A DNA stretch of 64,000 nucleotides, from assembly GCF_026341775.1 (NCBI RefSeq), contig NZ_JAPEOB010000003.1:248001-312000 (forward strand), given 5' to 3'. Position numbers and translations under genes: made by a program. Below are positions 1 to 8,864 of this stretch, in pieces. This stretch comes from Streptomyces sp. NBC_00654 (GTDB taxonomy: Bacteria > Actinomycetota > Actinomycetes > Streptomycetales > Streptomycetaceae). A model generated the notes under the pieces. That model saw only the letters and a program-made list of their open reading frames with translations. It did no database searches and had not been told where the DNA came from. The first letter of the stretch is position 1. Each line of letters starts with the position of its first letter.

Positions 1-1096
1 CCCAGAAGTTCCGGCCGAGTGCCTCCCGCAGACGGTGGTGCATCCGATGCACGCTGTCGCTGTCCTCGACATCGCCGCTCTCCGTCTCCTCGGCGAGGCT
101 CGCCACGTCGTGGGCCCCGACGATCAGGAACGACGTGCCGGGCTCGGAGCTCTCCCTGGAGAGATGGAGCCGCTCGGCTCCGCCCTCGTCGGCCCACCAC
201 GAGCGGGCGACGTTCACATCGTCGGCGTCGGGATCCGGCCGGCCGAACCAGGCCGGACCTGCCCAGGGTGTTCCGCCCACCTCGCGCCAGGGCAGATCGA
301 GTCGGCCGATGAGCCGCCGTTCGGTCCGTCCCTCGTGCGGTTCCGACAGCGTGGAGTTCATGAGCACCAGGCCGAGTCGGCTCGTCGCCCAGAGCGTCGC
401 CTTGCCGAGACCGTACGAGCCACCGGCGGCGCTCATGGACTTGTGGCTGTCGAGCTGACGACGGACGACCGCGGCGAAGCGGCCGGTCTCGTAGTCGTCG
501 CCGGTCAGACCGGAGGCGTTGTAGTCGTCGATGCGCAGGAGGACCAGCCGGTCGCGCTCGTACATGTCGCGCAGCCCGGCGGCGATCGTCCGGCCGACCT
601 TCTGGTCCTGCGCGGAAGCCGCCTCGTAGTGCGGAAGGAGGTCGTCCCAGCGAATCTCCTCCTTGAACCGGGCCAAGGACTCTCCGGTCAGTTCGTGCAG
701 CGTGTAGCGCACCCGGACGGGCTGGGCTGGGTCCAGGCGTTCGTCCAGACTGTTCTGGGTGGCCTCGCGGGCCAGCACTCCGACATCGGCCCGGAACGCG
801 AAGGCCGCCGCGTTGCCGAACTCGCGTCCCCCGTCCGCGTATCCGGGGCGGTGGTACCAGGAGACCGGCAGGCCGGCCAGGGTGTCGGTGGTCCGGGTGT
901 GGATGGTCCCCAGATCCGTCCCCAGCGCCTCGGCGATCTTGGCGATCGTCTCCTCGCGGGGAGTCGCCCGCCCGGTGATCCAGGCCGAGACGGCCGCCCG
1001 GGTCAGGCCGATCTCCTGAGCGAGATCGGCCTGGCTCATCTTCGACTGCTTCAGCTGTCGTGCGAGCCAGGGACCGAAGTCCATGCCGGTGTCCAT
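1..1096 (-). CDS. XRE-family HTH / GHKL ATPase protein, C-terminus beyond window edge
   Basis: About 365 codons are visible and the frame is still open at the left edge. Residues 8-65 form an XRE helix-turn-helix (MSQADLAQEIGLTRAAVSAW). After a linker, a GHKL-type ATP-binding fold is suggested by an N-box (LAREATQNSLDE, about 108-119), a G1-like box (IDDYNASGLTG, 189-199) and a G2-like box (GGSYGLGKATLW, 225-236). The chosen ATG is preceded by GAGGAGT at good spacing; a second in-frame ATG lies 12 nt downstream. It diverges from the DrmA/DrmB operon, which suggests a regulator or an infection sensor for that locus. The domain reading is from motifs only; the role is inference. Confidence 0.75.
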   Translation of the reverse strand, partial: MDTGMDFGPWLARQLKQSKMSQADLAQEIGLTRAAVSAWITGRATPREETIAKIAEALGTDLGTIHTRTTDTLAGLPVSWYHRPGYADGGREFGNAAAFAFRADVGVLAREATQNSLDERLDPAQPVRVRYTLHELTGESLARFKEEIRWDDLLPHYEAASAQDQKVGRTIAAGLRDMYERDRLVLLRIDDYNASGLTGDDYETGRFAAVVRRQLDSHKSMSAAGGSYGLGKATLWATSRLGLVLMNSTLSEPHEGRTERRLIGRLDLPWREVGGTPWAGPAWFGRPDPDADDVNVARSWWADEGGAERLHLSRESSEPGTSFLIVGAHDVASLAEETESGDVEDSDSVHRMHHRLREALGRNFW

Positions 1097-1717
1097 CGTC
1101 ACCACTCCTCAGCTCCTGCACTGCCCATGGAGTCCACCGTACACGCAGATTTGACAGCGACACGCGGGCGACAATCCTGATTGACATCCCCCGTGGGTCC
1201 GAGGAAGGTTCTCACCGTCACATCGTTCAAATGCCCCAATGTGTCACGGGATCGAATAATGCGAGGAATGCCCTCGCATGCCGTTTTGCAACTATTGCCC
1301 GAAATGCACCGAACCCGGCCTGCGACAAACATGCGACGAACACCCTTGCGGAGTGCGGGAATAGCCCTGTACGGTCGAAGTGGGCGAGGCCTTTTCGGCC
1401 CCGATCGGCACCCGAATTCGGGAGCCCTCCTTTGCGTACCCGGACACCAAAATCATGCCCGATACGCAATTTCGGCCGAATCTTCAAAAACCCTTGCTCG
1501 ATTCGGTGGAACGGAGTTTGATTCACGCACCGGTCGCCATGACGGCGGCAACACCACTCAACCGTCCGGCAGTTCCATAACCCCGATTCCATCGTTCCGC
1601 GCGGAATTCACGCCTCTCTCCTCTCGTGTGTATTCAGCCTCTCTGCATGTGCGCCATCTTTCGATACCGCCCGATTCGATCACGTACACAGAACACGAGA
1701 GCAGAGGTACATCAGTC
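1097..1717. other. Divergent intergenic region of the defence locus, comparatively A+T-rich
   Basis: No convincing gene is visible in these 621 bases. Base composition is clearly more A/T-rich than the flanking genes, and third-position GC bias is lost in every frame. It must hold the promoters for the leftward XRE-GHKL gene and the rightward operon. A possible -35/-10 pair facing right is TTGCGG at 1346-1351 and TACGGT at 1370-1375 (18-base spacer), but this is weak. No clear operator palindrome for the XRE protein was found. Confidence 0.6.
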
Positions 1718-2062
1718 ATGCCCAACGAATTCGACATCGTCGACCAGTACGACTCCTTCGAGGACCCGCAGCTCAAGTCCGATTTCCTCGACGCCATCGG
1801 CACGACGCGTGCCCGTATCGAGTATCTTCGGCACCGCCGCGACGCCCAGGCCGCCCGCAACGCGGCGAAGGCCACCGAGGAGTCGGAGTCGAACGAGTCT
1901 TCGGCGTACGAGCGTCGGCGGGAGCCCCGTCGCCGCTGTCGCCACGCGCCCCGCCGCTCCCGGGTGACCGTCAACCACCCGCCGAACCGGGGCGGCACCC
2001 GGCGCATGCCCCCGCGTCGTCGGCGGCGCGTCGTCCTCGTGATTGTCATCGAACTGGACTGA
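1718..2062 (+). CDS. Small acidic/arginine-rich protein of unknown function
   Basis: I do not recognise this 114-residue protein. The start ATG is preceded by AGAGG about 10 nt upstream. The first 55 residues are acidic and probably helical (NEFDIVDQYDSFEDPQ...); the region from about 66 is crowded with arginines (RRREPRRRCRHAPRRSR) and would bind nucleic acid non-specifically; the C-terminus is a short hydrophobic tail. It is the first rightward gene of the defence island but is separated from the next gene by a strong hairpin, so it may be its own transcription unit. A histone-like or inhibitor protein is conceivable but unsupported. Confidence 0.5.
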   Translation: MPNEFDIVDQYDSFEDPQLKSDFLDAIGTTRARIEYLRHRRDAQAARNAAKATEESESNESSAYERRREPRRRCRHAPRRSRVTVNHPPNRGGTRRMPPRRRRRVVLVIVIELD

Positions 2063-2099
2063 CCGGCTCCCCGGCCCAAAACCCGCGTCTATCGTTCAT

Positions 2100-2138
2100 C
2101 CGGCGGACGGCCGCACCCCCGCAGCGGCCGTCCGCCGG
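2100..2138 (+). terminator. Strong hairpin between the small gene and the defence operon
   Basis: Perfect 15-bp arms (2100-2114 and 2124-2138) with a 9-base loop. No U-tract follows, as is common in Streptomyces. It lies only 46 bp before the GTG of the large GHKL-helicase gene, so it would act as a terminator or attenuator for transcription coming from the left. Confidence 0.6.
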
Positions 2139-2184
2139 CTCCTCCCGCGTTTCATCCAGCTCACGGCCATGAAATGGATTCACT

Positions 2185-5100
2185 GTGAATTACCCCAACG
2201 TGACGGGCGGTTCGGGCGACCCGTCCGTCATCGAGACGATCATCGAGCAGTCGACTCGCGTCCTGGAGACCTACAGGGTCGATCCGGGCCTGATCCTGGA
2301 ACACGCCAACGGTGAGCGGCGGATCACCCAGGGCGGCTACGGGGACCGGCAGTTGTTCGAGCTCGTCCAGAATGCGGCCGACGAGATCGCCGACTCCCCC
2401 GGCGGCAAGGTGCATGTCGTTCTCACGAACACACACCTCTACTGCGCGAACGAGGGAACAGCGGTCACGGCCCAGGGCGCGGAGACCATTCTCCGGATGG
2501 GTGTGTCGAAGAAGCGCGGGGGCCAGATCGGCCGATTCGGGGTCGGTGTGAAGTCGATCCTGGCCGTCACCGACACTCCTCAATTCTTCAGCACGTCCGG
2601 CTCGTTCGGATTCGACCGGGGATGGTCGTACGAGGAGATCAGGAAGGCGCGCGGGGGCGCGGCCGACGAGGAGTTCGAGGCACCGGTCCTGCGGATGGCC
2701 CGTCCGCTGGACGCCTCGAAGGAGCGCGCGGCGGATCCCGTGCTGGCCGGCCTGTTGGACTGGGCCACCACCGTGGTACGACTTCCCCTGCTGCCGGGCG
2801 CCGCGGAACGGCTCGGCCACGACATCCACACGTCCGCCGGCAAGCCCGACATCCAGCGGGAGTTCCCCGCGCGGTTCCAGCTCTTCTCCCACCATGTGGG
2901 GACCGTGGTGCTGGAGGACCGTCGGTCGATGCCGCAGGTCCGCCGTGAGATCACGGTCGAGCACGAGGGCTTCGTCCACATCGTCCACGAGGCGCGGACC
3001 GGCAAGCCGGATGCGCGGTCCACCTGGAAGGTCTTCTCGCACGCCCACCGTCCCACCGAGGTGGCCAGGGCCAGCGCGGGCGAGATGCACGACCGGGGGA
3101 CGATCGACATCGCCTGGGCCGTTCCCGAGTACACCGGTGACACCGTGCTGACCGCCCCCAAGGGACGTGGCGAGTTCTGGTCGTTCTTCCCGACCAAGTA
3201 CCCCATGACCCTGGGCGGAATTCTCAACGGCGCCTGGAAGACAAATGAGGACAGACAGAACCTTCTGGACTCCAGCCCCTTCAACCAGGAGATCATCCAG
3301 GTCGCGGCGCGGCTGGTGGTCGAATCGCTTCCGCGGTTGGCCCCCGCCGAGGATCCGGGAGCCTATCTGCCCTTCCTGCCCGGCCGGTCCCGGGATTCGG
3401 AGACCCTGAACTGGGCGGACAAGTATCTGACCGAACAGATCTGGAAGTTGACGGCCCAGCTGCCCTCGCTCCCCGATCAGGACGGTGTCCTGCGGGTCCC
3501 CCGGGATCTGCGCATCCACCCGGCCCCGATGGGGAAGGTCGCGCTCAGGCTCGACTGGCTCCGCATGTGGAACGCCTATCCCGGGCGCCCCACGCACTGG
3601 ATCCACCCCTCGGTGGAGGCCGCCGAGTTCCGCGCCGGAAAGGTGGGACACGTCCTCGACGAGACCCGCCAGGGCCGGGCGACCGTCCGTGAGTGGCTGG
3701 AGGCGCTGGTCGCCGACGGCACGGCCGAGGCCTCCGCCGTCGCGATCCGCATCCTGGCCGCGATGATCCGTGAGGCGTCCCCGTTCGCGGCCGAGGCCCG
3801 CGCCGCGCGCATCGTGCTCACCGAGGAGAGCGGGATGGTTCCCGCCGTCGTGGGCAAGGTCTTCCGGAGGGCCGTTCAGGACGGGCTTCGGGACGGAACG
3901 ACGTACGTCGATCAGAAGCTGTCCGAGGACCAGTCCCTGATCATTGATCTCAACGAGATCGGCATCCGCGAGGCGGACTCCCGAGGTCGCTTCATCGGCG
4001 TCCTCGAACAGGGCTTCGCCCACTACGGTCCGCAGGACTGGTCACGATTCTGGGAGCTTTTCCACAGCGCCGGCGGCAGTCAGGTCAGCGGAGAGGTCAC
4101 CGCCCGCGTCGCCGACCCGTTGGCGACCCTGTACGTACGGACCGTCGACGGGCGCTTCCATCCCATGCGGGACTGCCTGCTCCCCGGGGACGTAGTACCC
4201 GGTGACGGCAGCCGGGACGGCTCGGTCGCCGTGGACCTGGAGTTCCATTCCGACGACAGGATGGTCTTCCACGAGTTCGGCCTGCGCGCGCTGCCGACGA
4301 CCGGACACCGTCCGGCGGACGAGCAGTGGTACGAGGAGTACCGCACAGCCATGTACGAGAGCTACTGCCGGACGTTGAGCAGCAGCGCCGGCCGTCCCTC
4401 CTTCAGCAGGCTCAAGCTGGAGGGCTCCCCAGTCGGGGGGCCGCTGCATCTCCTGGAGCGGCTGTCGGAGGAAGGCAGGGGTGCTTTCGTCAAGGCGCTG
4501 CCCGACGCGGGTGTCATCGACACCTGGAACATGCAGTTCGGCGTCCAGGTCTCCACACTCAAGACCGTCTACTCCCCCCTGCGATGGATGCTCGCCCGAC
4601 ACGGCCGAGTCCCCACCTCACAGGGTGTCGTGCCGCTCGCCGGCGCGGTGGGCCCGCAGCTCCACGCGTACGCGGATGTCCTTCCCGTCGCGGACATCAG
4701 TGCGGAGAAAGCCCGCAAGCTGCACCTTCCGACCGTGGTGGAGGATGTCCCCGCGAATCAGTGGGCCCGTCTCCTCGAACAGCTCGGCACCAGCGACGAC
4801 GACACCTTCGTCGGTCGCACCTATGTGATGCTGACCCGCCTCGAAGTCGACTTCCCCGAAGGGGAGCTGACCCGTTGCCGCGTCGGATCGGAGTGGTCCG
4901 CACGCGAGGACCACGAGATCGCGGTCGCGGCCACCGACGCGGAGTATCGCGCGCTTCGCGCGGAGCAGCTGCCCGCCCTCTTCGCCGGAAGCCCGGAGGA
5001 CGCCGCGCTCCTGGTCAAGACGTGGGGCATGTTGCGCTACGCCGACGTGATCAGCAAGGAGACCCGTCATGTGGGTATCGGCGAGCCCACCCTCCTGCAC

Positions 5101-6954
5101 GACGAGTTCCCCACGCTCCGGCAGCGCATGGGCAACTCGGTGAACAACTACCGGCTGCTGCCGTGCTCCGAGTTGGAGGAGCTGATCCGTACGCCGCAGG
5201 GCACCCGGGCCACCCCCCTGAGCAGCGCGCTCCAGGGCACCACCGTGCTCGTCCTCGAACCCGAGAACCGACTGGCCGCACTGATGGCGGTGGACCGTGA
5301 ACTGCGCTGGGGGCTGAAGGAGGCGGGGTGCCGAGCGGTTCTCGACGCACAGGAACGCCAGGAGGCCGACCAGCAACTCCAGGCTTCCCTCCGCCGGGTC
5401 CGGGAGGCGGAGAGCGTCGAGGAGAAGCTGGAACTGCTCATCGGGGCGACGGCGTTGCGCGCGGGTCTGCCGCCGGGCCTGATGGAGAGCGAGCGCGCCG
5501 AACTCGGCGACGTCGAGCCGTCGGCCCGTCGCATCGCGCGGATGGCGTACAACGCCCACGGTGACAGCGTCCTGCACATGCACACCCGCGATCTCCTGTC
5601 CGCCTATCCGAGTCATGCCCCGTCGGGTTTCACCGGCTCCTCGTCCGCGGTGAGGTTCGTCTCGGAGTTCGGCTTCCCCGATTCCTTCGCCGGCACCAGA
5701 ACCCCCTCGTTGCCCCCGAGGGTCGAGGTTCCGGGCCCCACGGAGTTCCCCCGTCTGCACGACTACCAGGAACGCCTGGCCACGAAGGTCTTCGCGATGC
5801 TGGACCGGTTCACCCCGCAGCGCGGGATGCTGTCGCTGCCCACCGGTGCGGGCAAGACCCGGGTGGCGGCCGAAGCGGTCATTCGTTGGGTCAAGCAGAT
5901 GGGCGAGCTGGAAGGTCCCATTCTCTGGATCGCCCAGACCGAGGAGCTCTGCGAACAGGCGGTCCAGAGCTGGAGTTTCGTCTGGTCGAAGGTGGGGGCC
6001 GAGTCCCCGCTGACGATCAGCAGGCTGTGGACGACCAACGAGGCCGGCCCGGTCGTCGACCGACCCCATCTCGTGGTCGCGACGGACGCGAAGCTCCGCA
6101 ACTGCCTGGGCGAGGACGCGTACGCCTGGCTCCGACAGGCGTGCCTCGTGATCGTCGACGAGGCGCACGTGGCGATCTCTCCGCAGTACACGGAGATCCT
6201 CGCGCACCTCGGTCTCACCTCGCGCGAGACACGTCGCCACCTGCTCGGGCTCACCGCCACCCCGTTCCGCAACACCAACGACGAGGAGACCCGGCGACTG
6301 GTCCAGCGATTCGGTGCGCAGCGGCTCGACGACGGGGTCTTCGACTCGGACGACCCGTACGCGGAGCTTCAGAAGCTCCGCATGCTGGCGAAGGTGGATC
6401 ACCGCGAACTCACCGGCGGGACCATCGTGTTGACCAACGACGAGAAGGAGCGGGCCGAGCAGATGAGCCTGCTGTCGAAGGCCGCCGAGCAGCGTCTCGC
6501 CGACGACCACGACCGCAACAGGCGCATCCTCGAAGAGATCGAGGCCATGCCCGCCGACTGGCCGGTGCTGGTCTTCGCCACGTCCGTCGCGCACGCCAAG
6601 TTCCTGGCCGCGAAGCTCAAGGACCGGGGCATCACCGCCGCCTCGGTGGACTCCGCCACGCCGACGGGCGAACGCAGGAAGAGCATCGACGACTTCCGCC
6701 GGGGCCGCGTGCGTGTGCTCACCAACTACGGTGTTCTGACGCAGGGGTTCGACGCGCCGGCCACGCGTGCCGTCGTCATCACCCGCCCCACCTACAGCCC
6801 GAACGTGTACCAGCAGATGATCGGTCGCGGTCTGCGGGGTCCCGGCAACGGAGGCAAGGAGACCTGCCTCATCCTGAACGTCCGGGACAACATCACCAAC
6901 TACGACAAGGCGCTCGCCTTCACGCAGTTCGAGCACCTGTGGAGGGCCAAGTGA
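2185..6954 (+). CDS. Sacsin-like GHKL ATPase fused to SF2 (ResIII-type) helicase
   Basis: A 1589-residue protein with two motor modules. The N-terminus is a sacsin/HSP90-like GHKL ATPase: N-box FELVQNAADE (58-67), ANEG (88-91) and a glycine-rich GRFGVGVKS (116-124). The C-terminus from about 1190 is an SF2 helicase: Walker A PTGAGKT at about 1219, DEAH at about 1325, LTATPF motif III, and a helicase-C domain ending in YQQMIGRGLRG. The roughly 900 residues between have no motif I can name. The GTG start is the only sensible in-frame start, with a weak ribosome site. Its stop overlaps the next gene by 4 nt. Translocation or remodelling of phage DNA is inferred from family membership and operon context. 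Confidence 0.88.
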   Translation: MNYPNVTGGSGDPSVIETIIEQSTRVLETYRVDPGLILEHANGERRITQGGYGDRQLFELVQNAADEIADSPGGKVHVVLTNTHLYCANEGTAVTAQGAETILRMGVSKKRGGQIGRFGVGVKSILAVTDTPQFFSTSGSFGFDRGWSYEEIRKARGGAADEEFEAPVLRMARPLDASKERAADPVLAGLLDWATTVVRLPLLPGAAERLGHDIHTSAGKPDIQREFPARFQLFSHHVGTVVLEDRRSMPQVRREITVEHEGFVHIVHEARTGKPDARSTWKVFSHAHRPTEVARASAGEMHDRGTIDIAWAVPEYTGDTVLTAPKGRGEFWSFFPTKYPMTLGGILNGAWKTNEDRQNLLDSSPFNQEIIQVAARLVVESLPRLAPAEDPGAYLPFLPGRSRDSETLNWADKYLTEQIWKLTAQLPSLPDQDGVLRVPRDLRIHPAPMGKVALRLDWLRMWNAYPGRPTHWIHPSVEAAEFRAGKVGHVLDETRQGRATVREWLEALVADGTAEASAVAIRILAAMIREASPFAAEARAARIVLTEESGMVPAVVGKVFRRAVQDGLRDGTTYVDQKLSEDQSLIIDLNEIGIREADSRGRFIGVLEQGFAHYGPQDWSRFWELFHSAGGSQVSGEVTARVADPLATLYVRTVDGRFHPMRDCLLPGDVVPGDGSRDGSVAVDLEFHSDDRMVFHEFGLRALPTTGHRPADEQWYEEYRTAMYESYCRTLSSSAGRPSFSRLKLEGSPVGGPLHLLERLSEEGRGAFVKALPDAGVIDTWNMQFGVQVSTLKTVYSPLRWMLARHGRVPTSQGVVPLAGAVGPQLHAYADVLPVADISAEKARKLHLPTVVEDVPANQWARLLEQLGTSDDDTFVGRTYVMLTRLEVDFPEGELTRCRVGSEWSAREDHEIAVAATDAEYRALRAEQLPALFAGSPEDAALLVKTWGMLRYADVISKETRHVGIGEPTLLHDEFPTLRQRMGNSVNNYRLLPCSELEELIRTPQGTRATPLSSALQGTTVLVLEPENRLAALMAVDRELRWGLKEAGCRAVLDAQERQEADQQLQASLRRVREAESVEEKLELLIGATALRAGLPPGLMESERAELGDVEPSARRIARMAYNAHGDSVLHMHTRDLLSAYPSHAPSGFTGSSSAVRFVSEFGFPDSFAGTRTPSLPPRVEVPGPTEFPRLHDYQERLATKVFAMLDRFTPQRGMLSLPTGAGKTRVAAEAVIRWVKQMGELEGPILWIAQTEELCEQAVQSWSFVWSKVGAESPLTISRLWTTNEAGPVVDRPHLVVATDAKLRNCLGEDAYAWLRQACLVIVDEAHVAISPQYTEILAHLGLTSRETRRHLLGLTATPFRNTNDEETRRLVQRFGAQRLDDGVFDSDDPYAELQKLRMLAKVDHRELTGGTIVLTNDEKERAEQMSLLSKAAEQRLADDHDRNRRILEEIEAMPADWPVLVFATSVAHAKFLAAKLKDRGITAASVDSATPTGERRKSIDDFRRGRVRVLTNYGVLTQGFDAPATRAVVITRPTYSPNVYQQMIGRGLRGPGNGGKETCLILNVRDNITNYDKALAFTQFEHLWRAK

Positions 6955-8864
6955 CCGACGCCTACCTCGACAGCCCGCCCCTCACCGAGGAGCAGCGGGC
7001 GGTGGTCGACCACCCCTGGGACACCAGGTTGTTGGTCACGGCGGGCGCCGGCGCCGGCAAGACACATACCCTGGTCCGCCGCCTCGACGCCCTGATGAGT
7101 GACGAGGACGAGGCGCTGGAAGCCGGTGAGATCCTGGTCCTCAGCTTCTCCCGTGCGGCGGTCCGGGAGCTGCGCGAGCGGATCTCCGCGCATGCCCACG
7201 AGGCCCGTCGGGTCAGGGTCCAGACCTTCGACTCATGGGCGTACGGCGTGCTGCGGAGCGAGCAGCCCGACCGTGACTGGGGCGTTCTCCGTTTCGACGA
7301 GCGGATCAGGGAGACCACCGAGGCCATTCTCCGAGGAGCGGTCGAGGCGGGCGAGCAGGGCGCACCCGCCCACGTGGTGATCGACGAGGTCCAGGACCTC
7401 GTCGGTGATCGGCGGGACATGGTGGAGACCCTGCTGGACCGCTTCCAGGAGAGCTGCGGCTTCACCGTGGTGGGCGACGGGGCCCAGGCGATCTTCGGCT
7501 TCCAGGTGTCGGACGAGGATGCCCGTGCGGCCGAGACGAACTACTTCTTCGACTGGTTGCGCGCCTCCTACCCGGACGACCTGGTGGAGCTGCATCTCTC
7601 CACCAACTTCCGGGCCCGTACGGACGAGGCGCGCACCGCGCTGGCCCTGGGCGGCGCGCTCCGGCGGCTGCCCTCGGAGTCGGCGGAGTCCGATGCCGCC
7701 GGTGAGGACTATCACCGGAAGCTGACCGACCTGCTTCGTTCATGCCCCGATTTCGGTGATCCGGAGGCCCCGTTCACCGTCGAGTCACTGCAGTCGTACC
7801 CGGGAACCTGCGCGATCCTCTGCAGGGACAATCGGCAGGCGCTCGTGCTGTCCGACAAGCTGTTCTCGCTCGGGGTCCGGCACCGGGTGCAGCGGGCCCT
7901 GCAGGATCGTCCCGTTCCCGCCTGGGTCGCCTCCGTTCTGCGCGGAACGGGCACCACCACGTTGACCGAGGAACGCTTCCTGGCGCTGCTCTCCGCGAGC
8001 CCGGTGGCGCCGGTCGGGGACCGTGCGAGGATCTGGCGTTCCCTGCGGGGTGCCGCCCGTGCCCCCAGGGGGTTGATGGACGTGTCGGCCGTGCGACGGC
8101 TGATCGCCGAGGGGCGTTTCCCCGACGACCTGGCAGCCGTCGAACCCGCCGGCCTGGTCGTGTCGACCGTGCACCGCGCCAAGGGTCTGGAATTCGATCG
8201 GGTGATCGTGCTCGACCCGTCCCCGATGGCGGAGTTGCGCAAGCAGCACACCCATGTCGACCCGGCGGCCGAGGCGCGTTCGCTCTACGTCGCGATGACC
8301 CGACCGCGGGACGACCTGTTCCGCATCGCGGCGCCGGACACGGCGCTGATCCGTCGTGACAGGTCGACCGACCGTTGGTACCTGGGCGGTTGGAAGTCGT
8401 ACGTCCGTGACGGCATCGCCGCCTCGGGACGCGACATGTGCCGGGAGCACCCGCCCGGCACGGACGGATTCGACGACGACGCGGCGGGCGTGCAGGACTA
8501 CTTGGCGTCGGCGGTGTCCCCCGGTGACTCGCTGGTTCTGCGGGCCCAGCACGGGCTGCCCGTGGCCGCCGACCAGAGCCCCCCGTACACCGTCCTTCAC
8601 CGGGACCGACCGATCGCGGTCGCTTCGGAGCGGTTCCGCAGGGATCTCCACACCTCTCTGAAGATCAGCAGGACCTGGGACGTCAGCTGGCCGGTGGAGA
8701 TCGGAGGATTCCGGGTGGACTGTCTGGAGAGTGTCGCCGGAAGCGTCGCCTCCGGCTCCCGCGCCGGACTGGGGGATCACGGCATCTGGACGGTGCCCCG
8801 TATGACAGGACTCGGTCGGTACAGGCGAGCCGGGAAGACCGCGCAGGAAGGCAACGACGCATGA
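6951..8864 (+). CDS. UvrD/Rep-like SF1 DNA helicase
   Basis: 637 residues from a GTG that overlaps the previous stop (GTGA), which indicates translational coupling. Superfamily 1A motifs are complete: Walker A AGAGAGKT (31-38), motif II VIDEVQDL (143-150), motif III VVGDGAQAIFGF, motif IV LSTNFRA, motif V STVHRAKGLEF (about 405) and motif VI LYVAMTRPRDDLF (about 445-457). About 170 residues follow motif VI with no nuclease motif visible. It is close to the core UvrD length. An upstream extension of this frame into the GHKL-helicase gene exists but is an overlapping-frame artefact. Role inferred: 3'-5' helicase subunit of the defence complex. Confidence 0.88.
   Translation: MTDAYLDSPPLTEEQRAVVDHPWDTRLLVTAGAGAGKTHTLVRRLDALMSDEDEALEAGEILVLSFSRAAVRELRERISAHAHEARRVRVQTFDSWAYGVLRSEQPDRDWGVLRFDERIRETTEAILRGAVEAGEQGAPAHVVIDEVQDLVGDRRDMVETLLDRFQESCGFTVVGDGAQAIFGFQVSDEDARAAETNYFFDWLRASYPDDLVELHLSTNFRARTDEARTALALGGALRRLPSESAESDAAGEDYHRKLTDLLRSCPDFGDPEAPFTVESLQSYPGTCAILCRDNRQALVLSDKLFSLGVRHRVQRALQDRPVPAWVASVLRGTGTTTLTEERFLALLSASPVAPVGDRARIWRSLRGAARAPRGLMDVSAVRRLIAEGRFPDDLAAVEPAGLVVSTVHRAKGLEFDRVIVLDPSPMAELRKQHTHVDPAAEARSLYVAMTRPRDDLFRIAAPDTALIRRDRSTDRWYLGGWKSYVRDGIAASGRDMCREHPPGTDGFDDDAAGVQDYLASAVSPGDSLVLRAQHGLPVAADQSPPYTVLHRDRPIAVASERFRRDLHTSLKISRTWDVSWPVEIGGFRVDCLESVAGSVASGSRAGLGDHGIWTVPRMTGLGRYRRAGKTAQEGNDA

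Noticed and set aside
2161..4023. 620-codon open frame on the minus strand under the GHKL-helicase gene
   Set aside because: Antisense frames stay open in high-GC DNA; the plus strand has clear GHKL motifs and the minus product has no domain.
4618..6936. 772-codon minus-strand frame
   Set aside because: Mirror of the helicase coding frame; composition is that of antisense translation (Gly/Arg/Val/Asp-rich).
5886..6950. N-terminal extension of the UvrD-like frame into the previous gene
   Set aside because: No coding periodicity in that frame there; the GTG at 6951 overlapping the previous stop is the natural start.
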